A stretch of DNA of 64,000 bases from Synechococcus sp. UW69 (GCF_900474185.1 NZ_UCNW01000009.1:186001-250000); one strand, 5' to 3'. Numbered from the stretch's first letter, positions 29,444-39,655 are shown. Notes: a model not told the origin generated them from the sequence alone. A program made the numbers and translations.

Positions 29444-30409
29444 ATGAAGGCGATGGCAGCGGAGCGTGAAGCCATGCAACGTCTCGATCCTTGGCACGGC
29501 CGCTGCGACCTGCAATTTCGTGCAGCCAACGGCAGCACCCGACACCAAGGGGGCTGCACAGCTCCGTTCAAGCTGCTTCGCAGTGAACGCGGTGATGACG
29601 GACGCTGCGAGCTGCCGGTCCTGCACACCGCTGGAGGCCTGGTGGGCGGCGATCAACTCAGCCTCGACATCAAGCTTGAAGCCAGCAGCCGCAGCCTGAT
29701 CACCAGTGTGGCGGCGCAGAAGGTTTACGGGTCCATCGGCCGCAGCCGCTTGCAGCCTGAGGGCTGCTCTGCTCAACAGCACGTGTGCTGCTCGCTGGCC
29801 AGCGGCAGTGATCTCGAATGGCTGCCGCAGGAATTGGTGCTGTACGCCGATGCCTTGTTCGAGCAGCACCTGACGGTGACCCTGCCAATGGATGCCTCCT
29901 TTGTTAGTGCAGAAATCGTGCGCCTGGGTCGAACCGCCGCTGGTGAAACCCTGCAGCAGGGGCGATGGCGGTCCAGCCTCACGATTCAGCGCATCACCTC
30001 AACCGGCTCGACATGGGAGTTGGCTGATCGCGTGGAACTGGGCGGAGCCAGCCTGGAGGGCCCCCATGGCCTAGCTGGTGCACCGGTTTTCGGAACACTG
30101 ATCTGGGCCGCACCCATGGCCATGGGCGCCGAAACAACCGCAACGCTGCTGGACGGAGCGCGGGCCGACCGTGAGGGGCTGACGGGCACGATGCGCTGCG
30201 GGGCCCTCGGGCAAGGGCTGATCGCCCGCTATTCCGGCACTTCCAGCCGCGATGCCCGCTTCTGGTTCAGCCGAATCTGGGAGCGCACACGAAGGCTCCG
30301 GGGCCTGACAACACCTCGCATCCCCAGGGTCTGGCCCCTGCAGGAGCAGCCTCTGCGCCGACAAACGTCCACCGTGAACGCTTTCGAGGCTGCAGCGGAG
30401 ACACACTGA
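29444..30409 (+). CDS. ureD: urease accessory protein UreD
   Basis: A 321-residue urease chaperone. It has LPVLHTAGGLVGGDQLSLDI and ITSVAAQKVYGSIG, conserved in UreD/UreH. It scaffolds UreF and UreG on apo-urease. The start chosen, ATG 29444, is followed by an in-frame ATG at 29453 that could also serve. It heads the rightward ureDABC unit, 18 bases before ureA. Confidence 0.9.
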   Translation: MKAMAAEREAMQRLDPWHGRCDLQFRAANGSTRHQGGCTAPFKLLRSERGDDGRCELPVLHTAGGLVGGDQLSLDIKLEASSRSLITSVAAQKVYGSIGRSRLQPEGCSAQQHVCCSLASGSDLEWLPQELVLYADALFEQHLTVTLPMDASFVSAEIVRLGRTAAGETLQQGRWRSSLTIQRITSTGSTWELADRVELGGASLEGPHGLAGAPVFGTLIWAAPMAMGAETTATLLDGARADREGLTGTMRCGALGQGLIARYSGTSSRDARFWFSRIWERTRRLRGLTTPRIPRVWPLQEQPLRRQTSTVNAFEAAAETH

Positions 30410-30427
30410 AGAAGACCGAGCTTCGCT

Positions 30428-30730
30428 ATGCATCTCAGTCCCCAGGAAAAGGACAAACTCCTGATCGTGACCGCGGCACTGCTTGCGGAACGACGATTGA
30501 ACCGCGGCCTGAAGCTCAACCACCCCGAATCGGTGGCCTGGCTCAGTTTTCTGGTGCTTGAAGGTGCCCGTGACGGCAAGAACGTGGCGGAGCTGATGCA
30601 GGAGGGCACCACCTGGCTGCGTCAGGACCAGGTGATGGACGGCGTGCCCGAGCTCGTGCACGAGGTGCAGATCGAAGCCGTCTTCCCCGATGGCACCAAG
30701 CTCGTCACCCTGCACGACCCAATTCGCTGA
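30428..30730 (+). CDS. ureA: urease gamma subunit
   Basis: A 100-residue protein of the expected size, starting [20 protein letters not shown] and containing [20 protein letters not shown]. It is one of three separate urease subunits, the common bacterial arrangement. It is followed ten bases later by ureB. Confidence 0.97.
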   Translation: MHLSPQEKDKLLIVTAALLAERRLNRGLKLNHPESVAWLSFLVLEGARDGKNVAELMQEGTTWLRQDQVMDGVPELVHEVQIEAVFPDGTKLVTLHDPIR

Positions 30731-30740
30731 GGCAGAACCC

Positions 30741-31061
30741 ATGGCACCTCTCATTCCCGGCGAACTGCTTCCCGAACCGGGTGAACTTGAGCTGAATGCG
30801 GGACGACCCGTCACCACGGTGAGCGTCTCCAACAGTGGCGATCGACCGGTGCAAGTGGGCTCCCACTTCCATTTCGCCGAAGCCAACGCCGCCCTGCAGT
30901 TCGACCGGGCCGCAGCCCGCGGTCATCGTCTCGACATCCCCGCCGGCACCGCCATCCGCTTTGAACCTGGCGACAGTCGCGACGTGAACCTCATTCCCTT
31001 TGCCGGTGCCCGACGCGTCATCGGCTTCAACGGCCAGATCAACGGACCCCTCGACGCCTGA
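30741..31061 (+). CDS. ureB: urease beta subunit
   Basis: A 106-residue beta subunit. It starts at ATG 30741 with [19 protein letters not shown] and contains [19 protein letters not shown] and [17 protein letters not shown]. All are standard. ureC starts three bases after the stop. Confidence 0.97.
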   Translation: MAPLIPGELLPEPGELELNAGRPVTTVSVSNSGDRPVQVGSHFHFAEANAALQFDRAAARGHRLDIPAGTAIRFEPGDSRDVNLIPFAGARRVIGFNGQINGPLDA

Positions 31062-31064
31062 CCC

Positions 31065-32774
31065 ATGCCCTACCGCATCTCCCGCCAGGCCTACGCCGAG
31101 ACCTACGGACCCACCACCGGCGACCGGGTTCGCCTTGCGGACACCGAGCTGATCCTCGAAGTCGAGAAGGACTACACCGTCTACGGGGATGAGGTGAAGT
31201 TCGGCGGCGGCAAGGTGATTCGCGATGGCATGGGCCAGTCCCAGACCCCTCGAGCCGAAGGCGCCGTCGACACAGTGATCACCAATGCCTTAATCCTCGA
31301 TTGGTGGGGCATCGTCAAAGCCGATGTCGGCCTCAAAGACGGCCGAATCGTGGGCATCGGCAAAGCCGGCAACCCCGACACCCAGGAAGGGGTCACGATC
31401 GTGGTGGGCCCCGGCACCGAGGCGATCGCTGGGGAAGGTCACATCCTCACGGCCGGTGGCATCGACACCCACATCCACTTCATCTGCCCCCAGCAGATCG
31501 AAACTGCTCTGGCCAGTGGCGTCACCACCCTGATGGGCGGCGGCACCGGACCAGCCACCGGCACCAATGCCACCACCTGCACCCCTGGGGCGTTTCACAT
31601 CGGGCGAATGCTCCAGGCCGCCGAAGGCTTGCCGGTGAACCTGGGCTTCTTTGGCAAGGGCAACGCCAGCACCCCGGAAGCCCTGGAGGAACAGGTGCGC
31701 GCCGGTGCCTGCGGCCTGAAGCTGCATGAAGACTGGGGCACCACGCCGGCCACCATCGATGCCTGTCTGTCGGTGGCCGACCGGATGGATGTGCAGGTGT
31801 GCATCCACACCGACACCTTGAATGAAGCCGGCTTCGTGGAAGACACGATCGCCGCCATCAAGGGACGCACGATCCACACCTTCCACACCGAAGGTGCCGG
31901 CGGCGGCCATGCCCCAGACATCATCAAGATCTGCGGCGAAGCAAATGTGCTGCCGAGCAGCACGAATCCCACCCGGCCCTACACCCGCAACACGCTCGAG
32001 GAGCACCTCGACATGCTGATGGTGTGCCACCACCTCGACCCCAAAATCCCCGAGGACGTGGCTTTTGCCGAATCGCGGATTCGCCGCGAAACGATCGCCG
32101 CCGAAGACATCCTTCACGACCTGGGCGCCTTCTCGATCATCGCCAGCGACTCCCAGGCCATGGGGCGCGTGGGCGAAGTGATCACCCGCACCTTCCAGAC
32201 CGCCCACAAGATGAAGGTGCAGCGCGGTGCGCTCCCGGAAGACTCCAACCGCAACGACAACCATCGGCTGAAGCGCTACATCGCCAAGGTGACAATCAAC
32301 CCCGCTCTTGCCCATGGCATCAGCAGCGAGGTGGGCTCGATCGAAACCGGCAAGCTCGCCGATCTCGTGCTGTGGAAGCCGGGCTTCTTCGGCATTCGCC
32401 CGGAACTGGTGATCAAGGGCGGTTCGATCGTGTGGGCCCAGATGGGGGATGCCAACGCCTCCATTCCCACCCCCGGGCCCGTGCACGGCAGGCCCATGTT
32501 CGGCGCCTTCGGCAAAGCCTTGGCTCCCAGCTGCCTCACCTTCGTGAGCGCAGCCGCCATGGATGCTGATATCCAACGTCAACTGGGTCTGGAGCGCACC
32601 TGCATGGCGGTGAAGGACACCCGCAGCGTGGGCAAAAGCGCTCTCAAACTCAATTCCGCACTGCCGAAGGTGAGCGTGGACCCGCAGACCTATGAGGTGT
32701 TCGCCGACGGTGAACTGCTCACCTGCGAGCCCGCCGAAGTGCTGCCCCTCGCCCAGCGCTATCTGCTGCTTTGA
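31065..32774 (+). CDS. ureC: urease alpha (catalytic) subunit
   Basis: A 569-residue nickel amidohydrolase. Ligand segments are [23 protein letters not shown] with the carbamylated Lys, [24 protein letters not shown] and ASDSQAMGR. The mobile flap segment is [20 protein letters not shown]. All active-site residues I can place are present. It hydrolyses urea to ammonia and carbamate. Its stop overlaps the TTG start of the next gene (TTGA). Confidence 0.97.
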   Translation: MPYRISRQAYAETYGPTTGDRVRLADTELILEVEKDYTVYGDEVKFGGGKVIRDGMGQSQTPRAEGAVDTVITNALILDWWGIVKADVGLKDGRIVGIGKAGNPDTQEGVTIVVGPGTEAIAGEGHILTAGGIDTHIHFICPQQIETALASGVTTLMGGGTGPATGTNATTCTPGAFHIGRMLQAAEGLPVNLGFFGKGNASTPEALEEQVRAGACGLKLHEDWGTTPATIDACLSVADRMDVQVCIHTDTLNEAGFVEDTIAAIKGRTIHTFHTEGAGGGHAPDIIKICGEANVLPSSTNPTRPYTRNTLEEHLDMLMVCHHLDPKIPEDVAFAESRIRRETIAAEDILHDLGAFSIIASDSQAMGRVGEVITRTFQTAHKMKVQRGALPEDSNRNDNHRLKRYIAKVTINPALAHGISSEVGSIETGKLADLVLWKPGFFGIRPELVIKGGSIVWAQMGDANASIPTPGPVHGRPMFGAFGKALAPSCLTFVSAAAMDADIQRQLGLERTCMAVKDTRSVGKSALKLNSALPKVSVDPQTYEVFADGELLTCEPAEVLPLAQRYLLL

Positions 32775-33529
32775 CCACCACCCTGCTGGTGATCCAGCAC
32801 GTTGACCACGAAGGGCCCGAACTGGTGGGACAACTGGCACGGGAACGGGGAATGACTCTCCGGACCCTGCGGCCCGACCGAGGCGACCGCCTGCCGCACC
32901 CAAGTGAATGCCCGAACAGCATCGCGCTGGTGCTGGGGGGACCAATGGGGGTGAACGAGCAGCATCATCAAGACCTGCACTGGCTCCAAGCCGAGCTGAA
33001 CTGGTTGACGGCCTGGCACCAGCAGCGTCGACCGGTGCTGGGCATCTGCCTGGGGGCGCAGCTCTTGGCTGTCGCTGCTGGCGGATCCGTGGAACCCCTG
33101 CAGGTTGGAGCGCCACCACAGCAACTCAAGGAACTGGGACTGGGGGCAATCCACTGGGTTGCTGAACGGAGCGATGAGGCCTTACTGCAGGGACAACCGA
33201 GCAGCAGCTTGGTGCTGCATTGGCATGGCGATCGCATCCACCTGCCAGGCGATGCAACCCTTCTTGGTTCCTCGCTGCACTGTGCGGAACAGGTGTTTCG
33301 AATCGGCGATCACGCCATTGGCCTGCAATGCCACCTCGAGATCAACAGAGACGCACTGCAACGCTGGATCGCCAACGACCACACCTATGTGATGAGCGCC
33401 CTTGGGCCTGAAGGGCCCGAACGCCTGATGCGGGAGTGGCGCTGGCTTGGTAACAAGCTGCAGGAGCAAGGTCGACACTTTTTCAATGCTGCGCTCGCTC
33501 AGCTGCAGGAGTGCTGCAAGACCAGGTGA
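32771..33529 (+). CDS. class I glutamine amidotransferase-like protein
   Basis: A 252-residue GATase1 protein. The nucleophile elbow is [12 protein letters not shown], the oxyanion strand is [11 protein letters not shown], and the His/Glu pair is in GLQCHLEI, where most homologues have F-HPE. Related proteins act on free amino-acid amides or glutamine analogues, often in nitrogen scavenging. The start is TTG 32771, overlapping the ureC stop. It keeps the N-terminal [16 protein letters not shown], so the longer start is right. It may be cotranscribed with urease. Confidence 0.8.
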   Translation: MTTTLLVIQHVDHEGPELVGQLARERGMTLRTLRPDRGDRLPHPSECPNSIALVLGGPMGVNEQHHQDLHWLQAELNWLTAWHQQRRPVLGICLGAQLLAVAAGGSVEPLQVGAPPQQLKELGLGAIHWVAERSDEALLQGQPSSSLVLHWHGDRIHLPGDATLLGSSLHCAEQVFRIGDHAIGLQCHLEINRDALQRWIANDHTYVMSALGPEGPERLMREWRWLGNKLQEQGRHFFNAALAQLQECCKTR

Positions 33530-33743
33530 TTCACATCAGCAAGGCCAACTAATTTCTACGGATAAAAATAAACAAAAGCAAAAACTTTTCAGATCAAGTG
33601 TCGAACCGAACATCAACACCACGACCGAAAACGCTTCAATAGCTCTGTAGCATCAGCTACCGATCGTTCACTTCGCACCACGCGAAGCGCAGTTCGCCTC
33701 AGGCCATGGAACGGGGACCTGAGCTTGCTTCGAGGACCTTCCA

Positions 33744-33911
33744 ATGACCACCCTTCTCTATCGCGGGCATCAGTACCAGCAAAAGAACGCCACTGAGGGC
33801 AGGCCCGGTGTGCAGCTGGTCTACCGCCGCAACGTGTACCAATCCCGCCAGATCAACAGCCACCGCACTCCGGTGCAGCTCGTGTACCGCGGGGTGGGCT
33901 ACACGCGCTAG
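33744..33911 (+). CDS. DUF4278 family small protein (55 residues)
   Basis: A 55-codon gene starting MTTLLYRGHQYQQK. It consists of three copies of one short unit: LLYRGHQYQQK, LVYRRNVYQSRQ and LVYRGVGYTR. DUF4278 proteins of cyanobacteria are built from the same L.YRG..Y unit, and their function is unknown. The preceding 214 bases hold a small perfect hairpin (CTTCGC/GCGAAG) but no gene I can support. Confidence 0.75.
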   Translation: MTTLLYRGHQYQQKNATEGRPGVQLVYRRNVYQSRQINSHRTPVQLVYRGVGYTR

Positions 33912-33991
33912 GCCAACTTCTCAATCTGTAGCAACTCGAACATTCCAGTTCCGAGGATTAGGGCGTAATAGATCCAGCCTCAGCAACGACG

Positions 33992-34210
33992 TTGGATCTC
34001 ATCACTTCCCGCCTCGACAAAGGCCTTGTGCAGGTGAATCCCTCCAGCGTGCACGGCGTGTTCTGGCTGCAAACCCACTTCCCAGCCAGCGAATGGGATG
34101 CCTTGCTGTCTGGCCAGGCTGCATTTGGAATCGATTGCATCGACGACCTCGTCAATGATGCGCGTCAAGCTGGTTTGAATGTGGAGTGGGAAGCCACAGT
34201 CCCCAGTTGA
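33992..34210 (+). CDS. conserved-looking hypothetical protein (72 residues)
   Basis: A small acidic protein with VHGVFWLQTHFPASEWDALL and GIDCIDDLVNDARQAGLNVE. It appears soluble, with two helices and no signal peptide. The start is taken at TTG 33992. I do not recognise the family. A strong terminator follows directly at 34228. Confidence 0.6.
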   Translation: MDLITSRLDKGLVQVNPSSVHGVFWLQTHFPASEWDALLSGQAAFGIDCIDDLVNDARQAGLNVEWEATVPS

Positions 34211-34227
34211 GCCATTCAGAGTTTTGC

Positions 34228-34265
34228 AAAAAGCCCTCGACACCCAGTGTTGATGGGCTTTTTTT
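34228..34265. terminator. bidirectional intrinsic terminator
   Basis: AAAAAGCCC pairs with GGGCTTTTTTT around an inner stem TCGACAC/GTGTTGA (one G-T pair) and a CCA loop. The total is about 16 base pairs with A and T tracts on either side. It can end both the rightward small gene and the leftward DUF1028 run, whose last stop is 34290. Confidence 0.85.
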
Positions 34266-34289
34266 AATGGCACAAACCAACGCGAATCA

Positions 34290-34964
34290 TTAAGCCACCA
34301 ACCGGTTGAGCATGGGCAACTCTGAGAGTTCATCCCTCCATTCCTGGGCCCAAAGTGCCTGGCTGCGTTCGTAAACCTCCATCAACTGTTCCACCGCACG
34401 CTCATGGAAATCAACCCGTAGGTCCAACAGCGGAAAGGCAGCTTCACCACTCACCTGCACCGCTGCTGAGGTGCAGAAATCGGAGCGGTGATCGCCTCCG
34501 GCAGCCTCCCCCGCCTGCAGTGCAGCCATCAGGCGTCGACCAAGTTTCCAGCTGGGATCGCTGGTGAGATACGCCTGCTCCATCACCTCCACAACACCGT
34601 CGTCGACCAAACAATTGCCGGCGACAGACAGATCACGCCGATGGCGGTGCCCAGCCCAAGCCCCGCAATCCTGCCCCGTCCAACAGGCCGTTCGACCATC
34701 CAGGTCGATCAGATGAAACTGACGCCGATCACGATGCTGATCATCCGCCAGAAGGCTGGCCAAAACATTTTCCGCATCCGCACTCTGCTCCAAGCGTTCA
34801 AGGCCACAGATCCCCAGATAGGGATTGGTGTGGGCCTGGGTCGCCACAGCGCCAACTCCGGCGCGGATGTGGGGCACGGTGGATCCAACGGCCAGATGAC
34901 AGGTGGCAACAGCCACGCCAAAGCGGCCGTTGTTGGGATCACGGGCCAGGATCGAAAAGGTCAC
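34290..34964 (-). CDS. DUF1028 family protein (Ntn-hydrolase-like)
   Basis: A 224-residue protein. VTFSILARDPNNGRFGVAVA begins at the GTG start 34964, and GAVATQAHTNPYLGICGLER follows. These match DUF1028, a family with an Ntn-hydrolase-type fold often found beside amidohydrolases and peptidases. No enzymatic activity is established. The GTGA overlap with the upstream amidohydrolase couples the two, suggesting a joint pathway. Confidence 0.78.
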   Translation of the reverse strand: MTFSILARDPNNGRFGVAVATCHLAVGSTVPHIRAGVGAVATQAHTNPYLGICGLERLEQSADAENVLASLLADDQHRDRRQFHLIDLDGRTACWTGQDCGAWAGHRHRRDLSVAGNCLVDDGVVEVMEQAYLTSDPSWKLGRRLMAALQAGEAAGGDHRSDFCTSAAVQVSGEAAFPLLDLRVDFHERAVEQLMEVYERSQALWAQEWRDELSELPMLNRLVA

Positions 34965-36250
34965 GGCAGCTGACGGTCGAGCCGCAGCAGCGTTTCCAAA
35001 AGCACCGCAGTGCCCGCCCAGCACTCTTCGTCGCTGGTGAACTCCGCAGCGGAGTGACTCAAACCACCCCGACTGGGAACAAAAATCATGCCCATCGGCC
35101 AACGGCGACCAACCTCCTGCGCATCGTGGCTGGCTCGGCTGGGGAGATGGCTGTAAGACAAACCGAGATCGGCCGAGGCCTCAGCAATCGTGGCCATCAC
35201 CACAGCATCAGCAGGGGTGGGATCAACACTGAACTGTGGGTCCACCGAAATCGGGCAGCCCGTTTCAGCACCAATGCTTTCGACCTGCTGCATCAACTCC
35301 TCCACCAATTGATCGAGAACAGTCGGATCAACATCCCTCAGGTCGACCGTCAGGGCGACAGCGCCGGGGACGACATTGGCGGCATTGGGCCAAACCTCCA
35401 GTCGACCCACGGTCGCCACAGGATCTCCTGGATGGCGGGATGCCATGGCCTCGACGGCAAGAACAATGCGCGACGCCGCCACGAGGGCGTCCTGTCGCAG
35501 ACCCATCGGTGTGGTGCCGGCGTGATTGGCCTGTCCCTGCACGTTGATGCTGAAACGACGCTGACCCACAACACCCTCAACAACACCAATGGCATCCCCG
35601 CGTTGCTCGAGAACGCCGCCCTGTTCAACATGCAACTCAAGAAAAGCGGCATAGGCCTCATCGGAGCGTCGGGCCGATGCCAGCGAAGGCCAATGCCCCC
35701 CGATTCGCGCCAGATTCTCCTGAATCGCCTGGCCGTTGCTGGTGACGTAACTCTCCGGGTTATCGGAAGCCGTGCCCGCCAAACCCTTGCAACCCACCAT
35801 GGTCGATTCCTCGTCGGCAAAGGCGATCAACTCAATGCCGTGCCGCAGCCTCATGCCCTGGTCTTGAAGAGCGCGGCAGGCTTCCAGACCTGCAAGAACA
35901 CCCAAGGCCCCATCAAAGCGACCACCGGTGGGGACGGTGTCGAGGTGTGAGCCTGTCACCAGCGCAGGACGGTGTGGCTCGAGGCCTTCAAGACGCCCGA
36001 TCAAATTGCCAGCGGCATCCACACGCACCTGCATGCCCAACTGCTTCATCCAACTGGCCAGCAACTCACGGCCCTGGACGTCTTCCGCTGAAAACCCGCG
36101 TCGACAAACGCTGCCATCCGGCTTCGCGCCAATCCTGGCAAGCTGCTCAATCGTGCCAATCAAACGATTGTGGTTTGGTCGCGCCGCAATTTTGGCTGGC
36201 ACGACCCTCGATGCAGGGGTAGTCGGAAACGCCGAGATGAGCCCTGGCAA
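34961..36250 (-). CDS. M20-family N-carbamoyl-amino-acid hydrolase/allantoate amidohydrolase
   Basis: A 429-residue Zn-dependent carbamoylase-type enzyme. Metal ligands fall in VTGSHLDTVPTGGRFDGALG, AFADEESTMVGCKGLAG, LELHVEQGGVLE and SRASHDAQEVGRRWPMGMIF. The central dimerisation domain is present. Such enzymes remove the carbamoyl group from N-carbamoyl amino acids, ureidoglycolate, allantoate or 3-ureidopropionate, and the substrate is undetermined. It is on the same strand as a carbamoyltransferase and asnB. Confidence 0.85.
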   Translation of the reverse strand: MPGLISAFPTTPASRVVPAKIAARPNHNRLIGTIEQLARIGAKPDGSVCRRGFSAEDVQGRELLASWMKQLGMQVRVDAAGNLIGRLEGLEPHRPALVTGSHLDTVPTGGRFDGALGVLAGLEACRALQDQGMRLRHGIELIAFADEESTMVGCKGLAGTASDNPESYVTSNGQAIQENLARIGGHWPSLASARRSDEAYAAFLELHVEQGGVLEQRGDAIGVVEGVVGQRRFSINVQGQANHAGTTPMGLRQDALVAASRIVLAVEAMASRHPGDPVATVGRLEVWPNAANVVPGAVALTVDLRDVDPTVLDQLVEELMQQVESIGAETGCPISVDPQFSVDPTPADAVVMATIAEASADLGLSYSHLPSRASHDAQEVGRRWPMGMIFVPSRGGLSHSAAEFTSDEECWAGTAVLLETLLRLDRQLP

Positions 36251-36344
36251 TGCCGTGACCTGCAGTTCAAAGGGAAAGACACCTTGACCTGAATCGGCCG
36301 ATTGGCTTGTAGCTAGCGCAACGATTTAACGCTGATCAAAGAAT

Positions 36345-38369
36345 TCAAACGGGCATCAGCACCCGCCACCCCAGGCGGTCGGCCTCCCGACGGGCCAGGG
36401 CTGGCACGTCCTCTGCCACAAACATCCGGTGCAACATCTGCACACCCAGCAGATGATTGATCACGGCATCCATCTGCACACGCTCCGCATCGGTGGTGGC
36501 AGGGTCCGCATGACGTGCAAACAAGGCGCTAACGCCAGCCTTGCTCAATAAACCAGCGGCATCGATCGCCTCATCACTGAGGTAGTCATCGGCGAGTTGC
36601 TTCATCTGCTCCCACTTCTCGGGCTCCGTATGGGCTGGCGGCGCCATGAAGGCGAACTTCTCACGCCGATACAACACCTCCGGCAACAAACCCGCCATGG
36701 CTTCCCGCAACACGTATTTCTCGGTTTTTCCCTTAATCCGCAGTTCGGGAGGCACTTGCACGGCAACAGCGGCCAGATGGTGATCCAGGAAGGCCGGTCG
36801 GGCCTCCATGGAATTGGCCATGTCGACCCGGTCACCGCCCCAGGTCAAGATCTGGCCCTCCAACATGGTCTTGATCCAGACGTACTGGGCCTTGTCCAAG
36901 GCATGGCGCCCTTCAAGTTGATCCGCATCCAATTGCTCAGCAATCGCTTTACCCGGGGAGTAATCCTGCAGGGCTGCAGCATGAGACTCCGCCAGAAGCT
37001 CCGGCACCAAGGGCGCACAGGCCAGCCACGGCTGCAGGCAACTGGGGGTAAAGCCAACCACCGCATCGAGGTCGGGATCGTCCACCTGGTTTTCAGCGAG
37101 CATCGCTCCCTGCACCAGGGCATTGGACTGCTGAAGCAAGGTTTCCCAGCTGGCGCGCTCCTCCTGAGGCAAGTCATCCAGACCGTGGAGGAACATGTCG
37201 CGGCGAAAGGCGGGATAACCGCCGAACAACTCGTCTGACCCTTCACCGGTCATCACGACCTTGTAGTCAACGTTGCTGACATGGCGACTCATCAAGAACT
37301 TCGCCACCGCCAAGGTGTTGTAGATCGTTCGCTCCGCATGCCAGATGGTGCGCTCCATATGGCCATAGAGCTCCTGACCGGAGAGACGCATCAGATCCTG
37401 CTCAGCCCCCGTGGCCTCGGCCATCTCCTGAGCAATCGGCGACTCGTCGTAACGGGCGTCATCGAATCCGATCGTGAACGCCTTCACCGGTGCCTGGCTG
37501 ACAGCTGACGCCAAACCGAGAATCGAACAACTGTCGATGCCACCGGAGAGATAACAGCCCACAGGCACGTCGGCCACCATGCGCAGCTCGACCGCCTCCA
37601 GCAAGGACGCCCGGACAGCAGCGATGTGGTCGGCCTCCGTGAGGCGGCGATCGCGCTGATCCTGACGCGGAAAATCGACATCCCAGTAGGTCGTCTCCGA
37701 CACCTCCAGCCGCCCATTCGCACGTTGCACCTTCAGCACATGGCCAGGCTTCACCTGCTGCACCCCAGCAAAGGCAGTGGTGCCAGGAACCATGGTCTGC
37801 ATCAACTGGTGGAACAGACCCTCCGACGTGAAGCGTCGTTCCACCGCCGGATGCGCGAACAGCACTTTCAACTCGGAACCAAACACCAGACCCTCAGGCG
37901 TCATCACCCAGTACTGCGGTTTGATGCCGAAGCGATCCCGCACCAGGTAAAGGCAATCCTCCGCGCGATCAAACAACGCAAAGGCAAATTCCCCGCGCAA
38001 TAGAGGCAAGGTCGCCTCCAAGCCCTGGCGCTGATAAAGCCGGAGCAGGATCTCGGAATCGCTCTTGCTGCTGAAGCGCACCCCCTGGGCGGTGAGGTCC
38101 GCCCTGATGCGTTGAAAGTCGTAAAACTCACCGTTGTGCGCCATCAGCACCTCACCGTCATCGGTGAGAAAGGGCTGACGGCCACGTGACTCGTTCAGAT
38201 CGATGATCGAGAGGCGGGCATGGCAGAAACCAACACCAGCCTGATCAAGCACCTCCACGCCAAAGCCATCGGGCCCACGATGGGCCTGGATCGCTGCCAT
38301 GTTGACCAGCAGCTGGCGGTCCACCGTCTGACGACGGTCTGCGTTGAAAACACCTCCGATTCCGCACAT
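36345..38369 (-). CDS. asnB: asparagine synthase, glutamine-hydrolysing
   Basis: A 674-residue AsnB. Cys2 of MCGIGGVF is the glutaminase nucleophile. NHGPDG-type recognition is at HRGPDGFGVEVL. The synthetase PP-loop is GCYLSGGIDSCS and ATP binding includes EGSDELFGGYPAF. It converts aspartate, glutamine and ATP to asparagine. It starts nine bases after the upstream carbamoyltransferase stop, so the two are probably cotranscribed. Other members of this class make amide bonds in secondary metabolism, so a non-asparagine substrate is possible. Confidence 0.88.
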   Translation of the reverse strand: MCGIGGVFNADRRQTVDRQLLVNMAAIQAHRGPDGFGVEVLDQAGVGFCHARLSIIDLNESRGRQPFLTDDGEVLMAHNGEFYDFQRIRADLTAQGVRFSSKSDSEILLRLYQRQGLEATLPLLRGEFAFALFDRAEDCLYLVRDRFGIKPQYWVMTPEGLVFGSELKVLFAHPAVERRFTSEGLFHQLMQTMVPGTTAFAGVQQVKPGHVLKVQRANGRLEVSETTYWDVDFPRQDQRDRRLTEADHIAAVRASLLEAVELRMVADVPVGCYLSGGIDSCSILGLASAVSQAPVKAFTIGFDDARYDESPIAQEMAEATGAEQDLMRLSGQELYGHMERTIWHAERTIYNTLAVAKFLMSRHVSNVDYKVVMTGEGSDELFGGYPAFRRDMFLHGLDDLPQEERASWETLLQQSNALVQGAMLAENQVDDPDLDAVVGFTPSCLQPWLACAPLVPELLAESHAAALQDYSPGKAIAEQLDADQLEGRHALDKAQYVWIKTMLEGQILTWGGDRVDMANSMEARPAFLDHHLAAVAVQVPPELRIKGKTEKYVLREAMAGLLPEVLYRREKFAFMAPPAHTEPEKWEQMKQLADDYLSDEAIDAAGLLSKAGVSALFARHADPATTDAERVQMDAVINHLLGVQMLHRMFVAEDVPALARREADRLGWRVLMPV

Positions 38370-38378
38370 AACGCTCGC

Positions 38379-39494
38379 TCAGACGACATCCATGACGCGT
38401 TCGGCCCGGTTCACCATGCAGGTGAGCAGTGCCATCCGCAGGAACACAGCTCCCCTGGCCTGGCTGAAATACCAGTTGTGGGGTGTGTCATCAAGGCAGG
38501 TGCTCAGTTCCGCTCCCCGCGCCAAGGGATGGAGCACGATCGCTTCAGGCTTGAACGGCATGTCGCGGGTGAGGCGAAATCCTCTCCCGTGCACTTCATA
38601 GGTATCGCCAACCCAGGCGATGGCGTTGATGTAAATGACATCCAGATCGGGCACTTCAGCCTGTAGATCGGTGCTGCAGCGCACCTTCATGCCGCAAGCC
38701 TCGAGCTCCTCCAACTGCCCAGGGTCGAACAACTGCAGATCCGACTCCAACCCGGGAGCATGAATCACCACCACCTCATCCACGGTCTGCGGGAATTTGG
38801 CCAGGATCCTCAGCAGTGAGCGAACCGTTCGCATCCGCGATGGAATCCCGACGATTCCGATGCGAATCCGATCAGCCGCAGCCACCTCAACTTCGGCGAG
38901 CTTGGGCCGCCACTTGAAGATGGTGTACAGATCCGCCATTGCCTGAGTCGGATGTTCATCAATGCCGTTGCCTGCATTGATGATGGGAATCCGCAGGGTT
39001 GACGTCATCGCATAAACAGCACCGGGATCGCTGTCCCGAAGCACCACGCAATCGCCGTAGTTGTTGAACATGTGGGCGACATCTTCAAGGGACTCGCCCT
39101 TGGCAATCCCGGTGGTAGCTCTGTCGGTGATGTTGATCGAGCTGCCACCAAGGCGATGCCAGGCACTGTCAAAAGAGAGACGGGTGCGCGTGCTCGGCTC
39201 GTAAAACGCGTTAATCAGAATCTTGCCGGTCAGGGGCGTGTTGTGGCGGCAATACCGATCTGGATTGCTCTCGAATTTCGCCGCCAGCCGAAACACCTGC
39301 AACAAGGCCTCGGGTCGAAACGGTTGGATCGACACCACATGCTGATTCACCAGATCCAGCAACGGCTCTCCGTCCTCGGCAATCGCAGCCAGCAGCTCCT
39401 GGGGTTGGTTCTGGCCATAGACATCGGGACCCATCGGCTGAAACCGAATCTGTACCGACGACGCTTCAACTACTGCTGAATTTGCCTGTGCCAT
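38379..39494 (-). CDS. divergent aspartate/ornithine carbamoyltransferase-family protein
   Basis: A 371-residue transcarbamylase. Carbamoyl-phosphate contacts are kept: STRTR (101-105), AKGES (131-135), HPTQ (181-184). The C-terminal HPLARG (322-327) resembles the ATCase HPLPR loop. The aspartate-specific RVQ of ATCase and the DxxxS/SMG of OTCase are replaced by DVIYINAIAW (285-294). There is a long N-terminal extension of about 50 residues. It is probably not the housekeeping PyrB, and its second substrate is unknown. The neighbours asnB and a carbamoyl-amino-acid hydrolase hint at a carbamoylated nitrogen compound. Confidence 0.8.
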   Translation of the reverse strand: MAQANSAVVEASSVQIRFQPMGPDVYGQNQPQELLAAIAEDGEPLLDLVNQHVVSIQPFRPEALLQVFRLAAKFESNPDRYCRHNTPLTGKILINAFYEPSTRTRLSFDSAWHRLGGSSINITDRATTGIAKGESLEDVAHMFNNYGDCVVLRDSDPGAVYAMTSTLRIPIINAGNGIDEHPTQAMADLYTIFKWRPKLAEVEVAAADRIRIGIVGIPSRMRTVRSLLRILAKFPQTVDEVVVIHAPGLESDLQLFDPGQLEELEACGMKVRCSTDLQAEVPDLDVIYINAIAWVGDTYEVHGRGFRLTRDMPFKPEAIVLHPLARGAELSTCLDDTPHNWYFSQARGAVFLRMALLTCMVNRAERVMDVV

Positions 39495-39655
39495 AGCTAA
39501 ATCGGATCAACACTCTGTTTGCCAAACCGAGTGCTAAGGCCAAGAACTACATCTTTTACCGGTAACAACAACAACACCCCTTCGTCCACGAAGAAACAGC
39601 TTCTTAAGCAAAGATCCGGAAAAAATGTTCAGCTGGTTACTAATACCTGCAGCCG

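Noticed and set aside
29381-29869. N-terminal extension of ureE to 317 residues
   Set aside because: It is antisense to ureD and has no family similarity. UreE proteins are about 150 residues.
31290-33119. A very long open frame (about 600 codons) on the minus strand opposite ureC
   Set aside because: It is antisense to the unmistakable ureC and the GATase gene and reads as low-complexity Gly/His/Ala sequence. It is a by-product of high-G+C codon usage.
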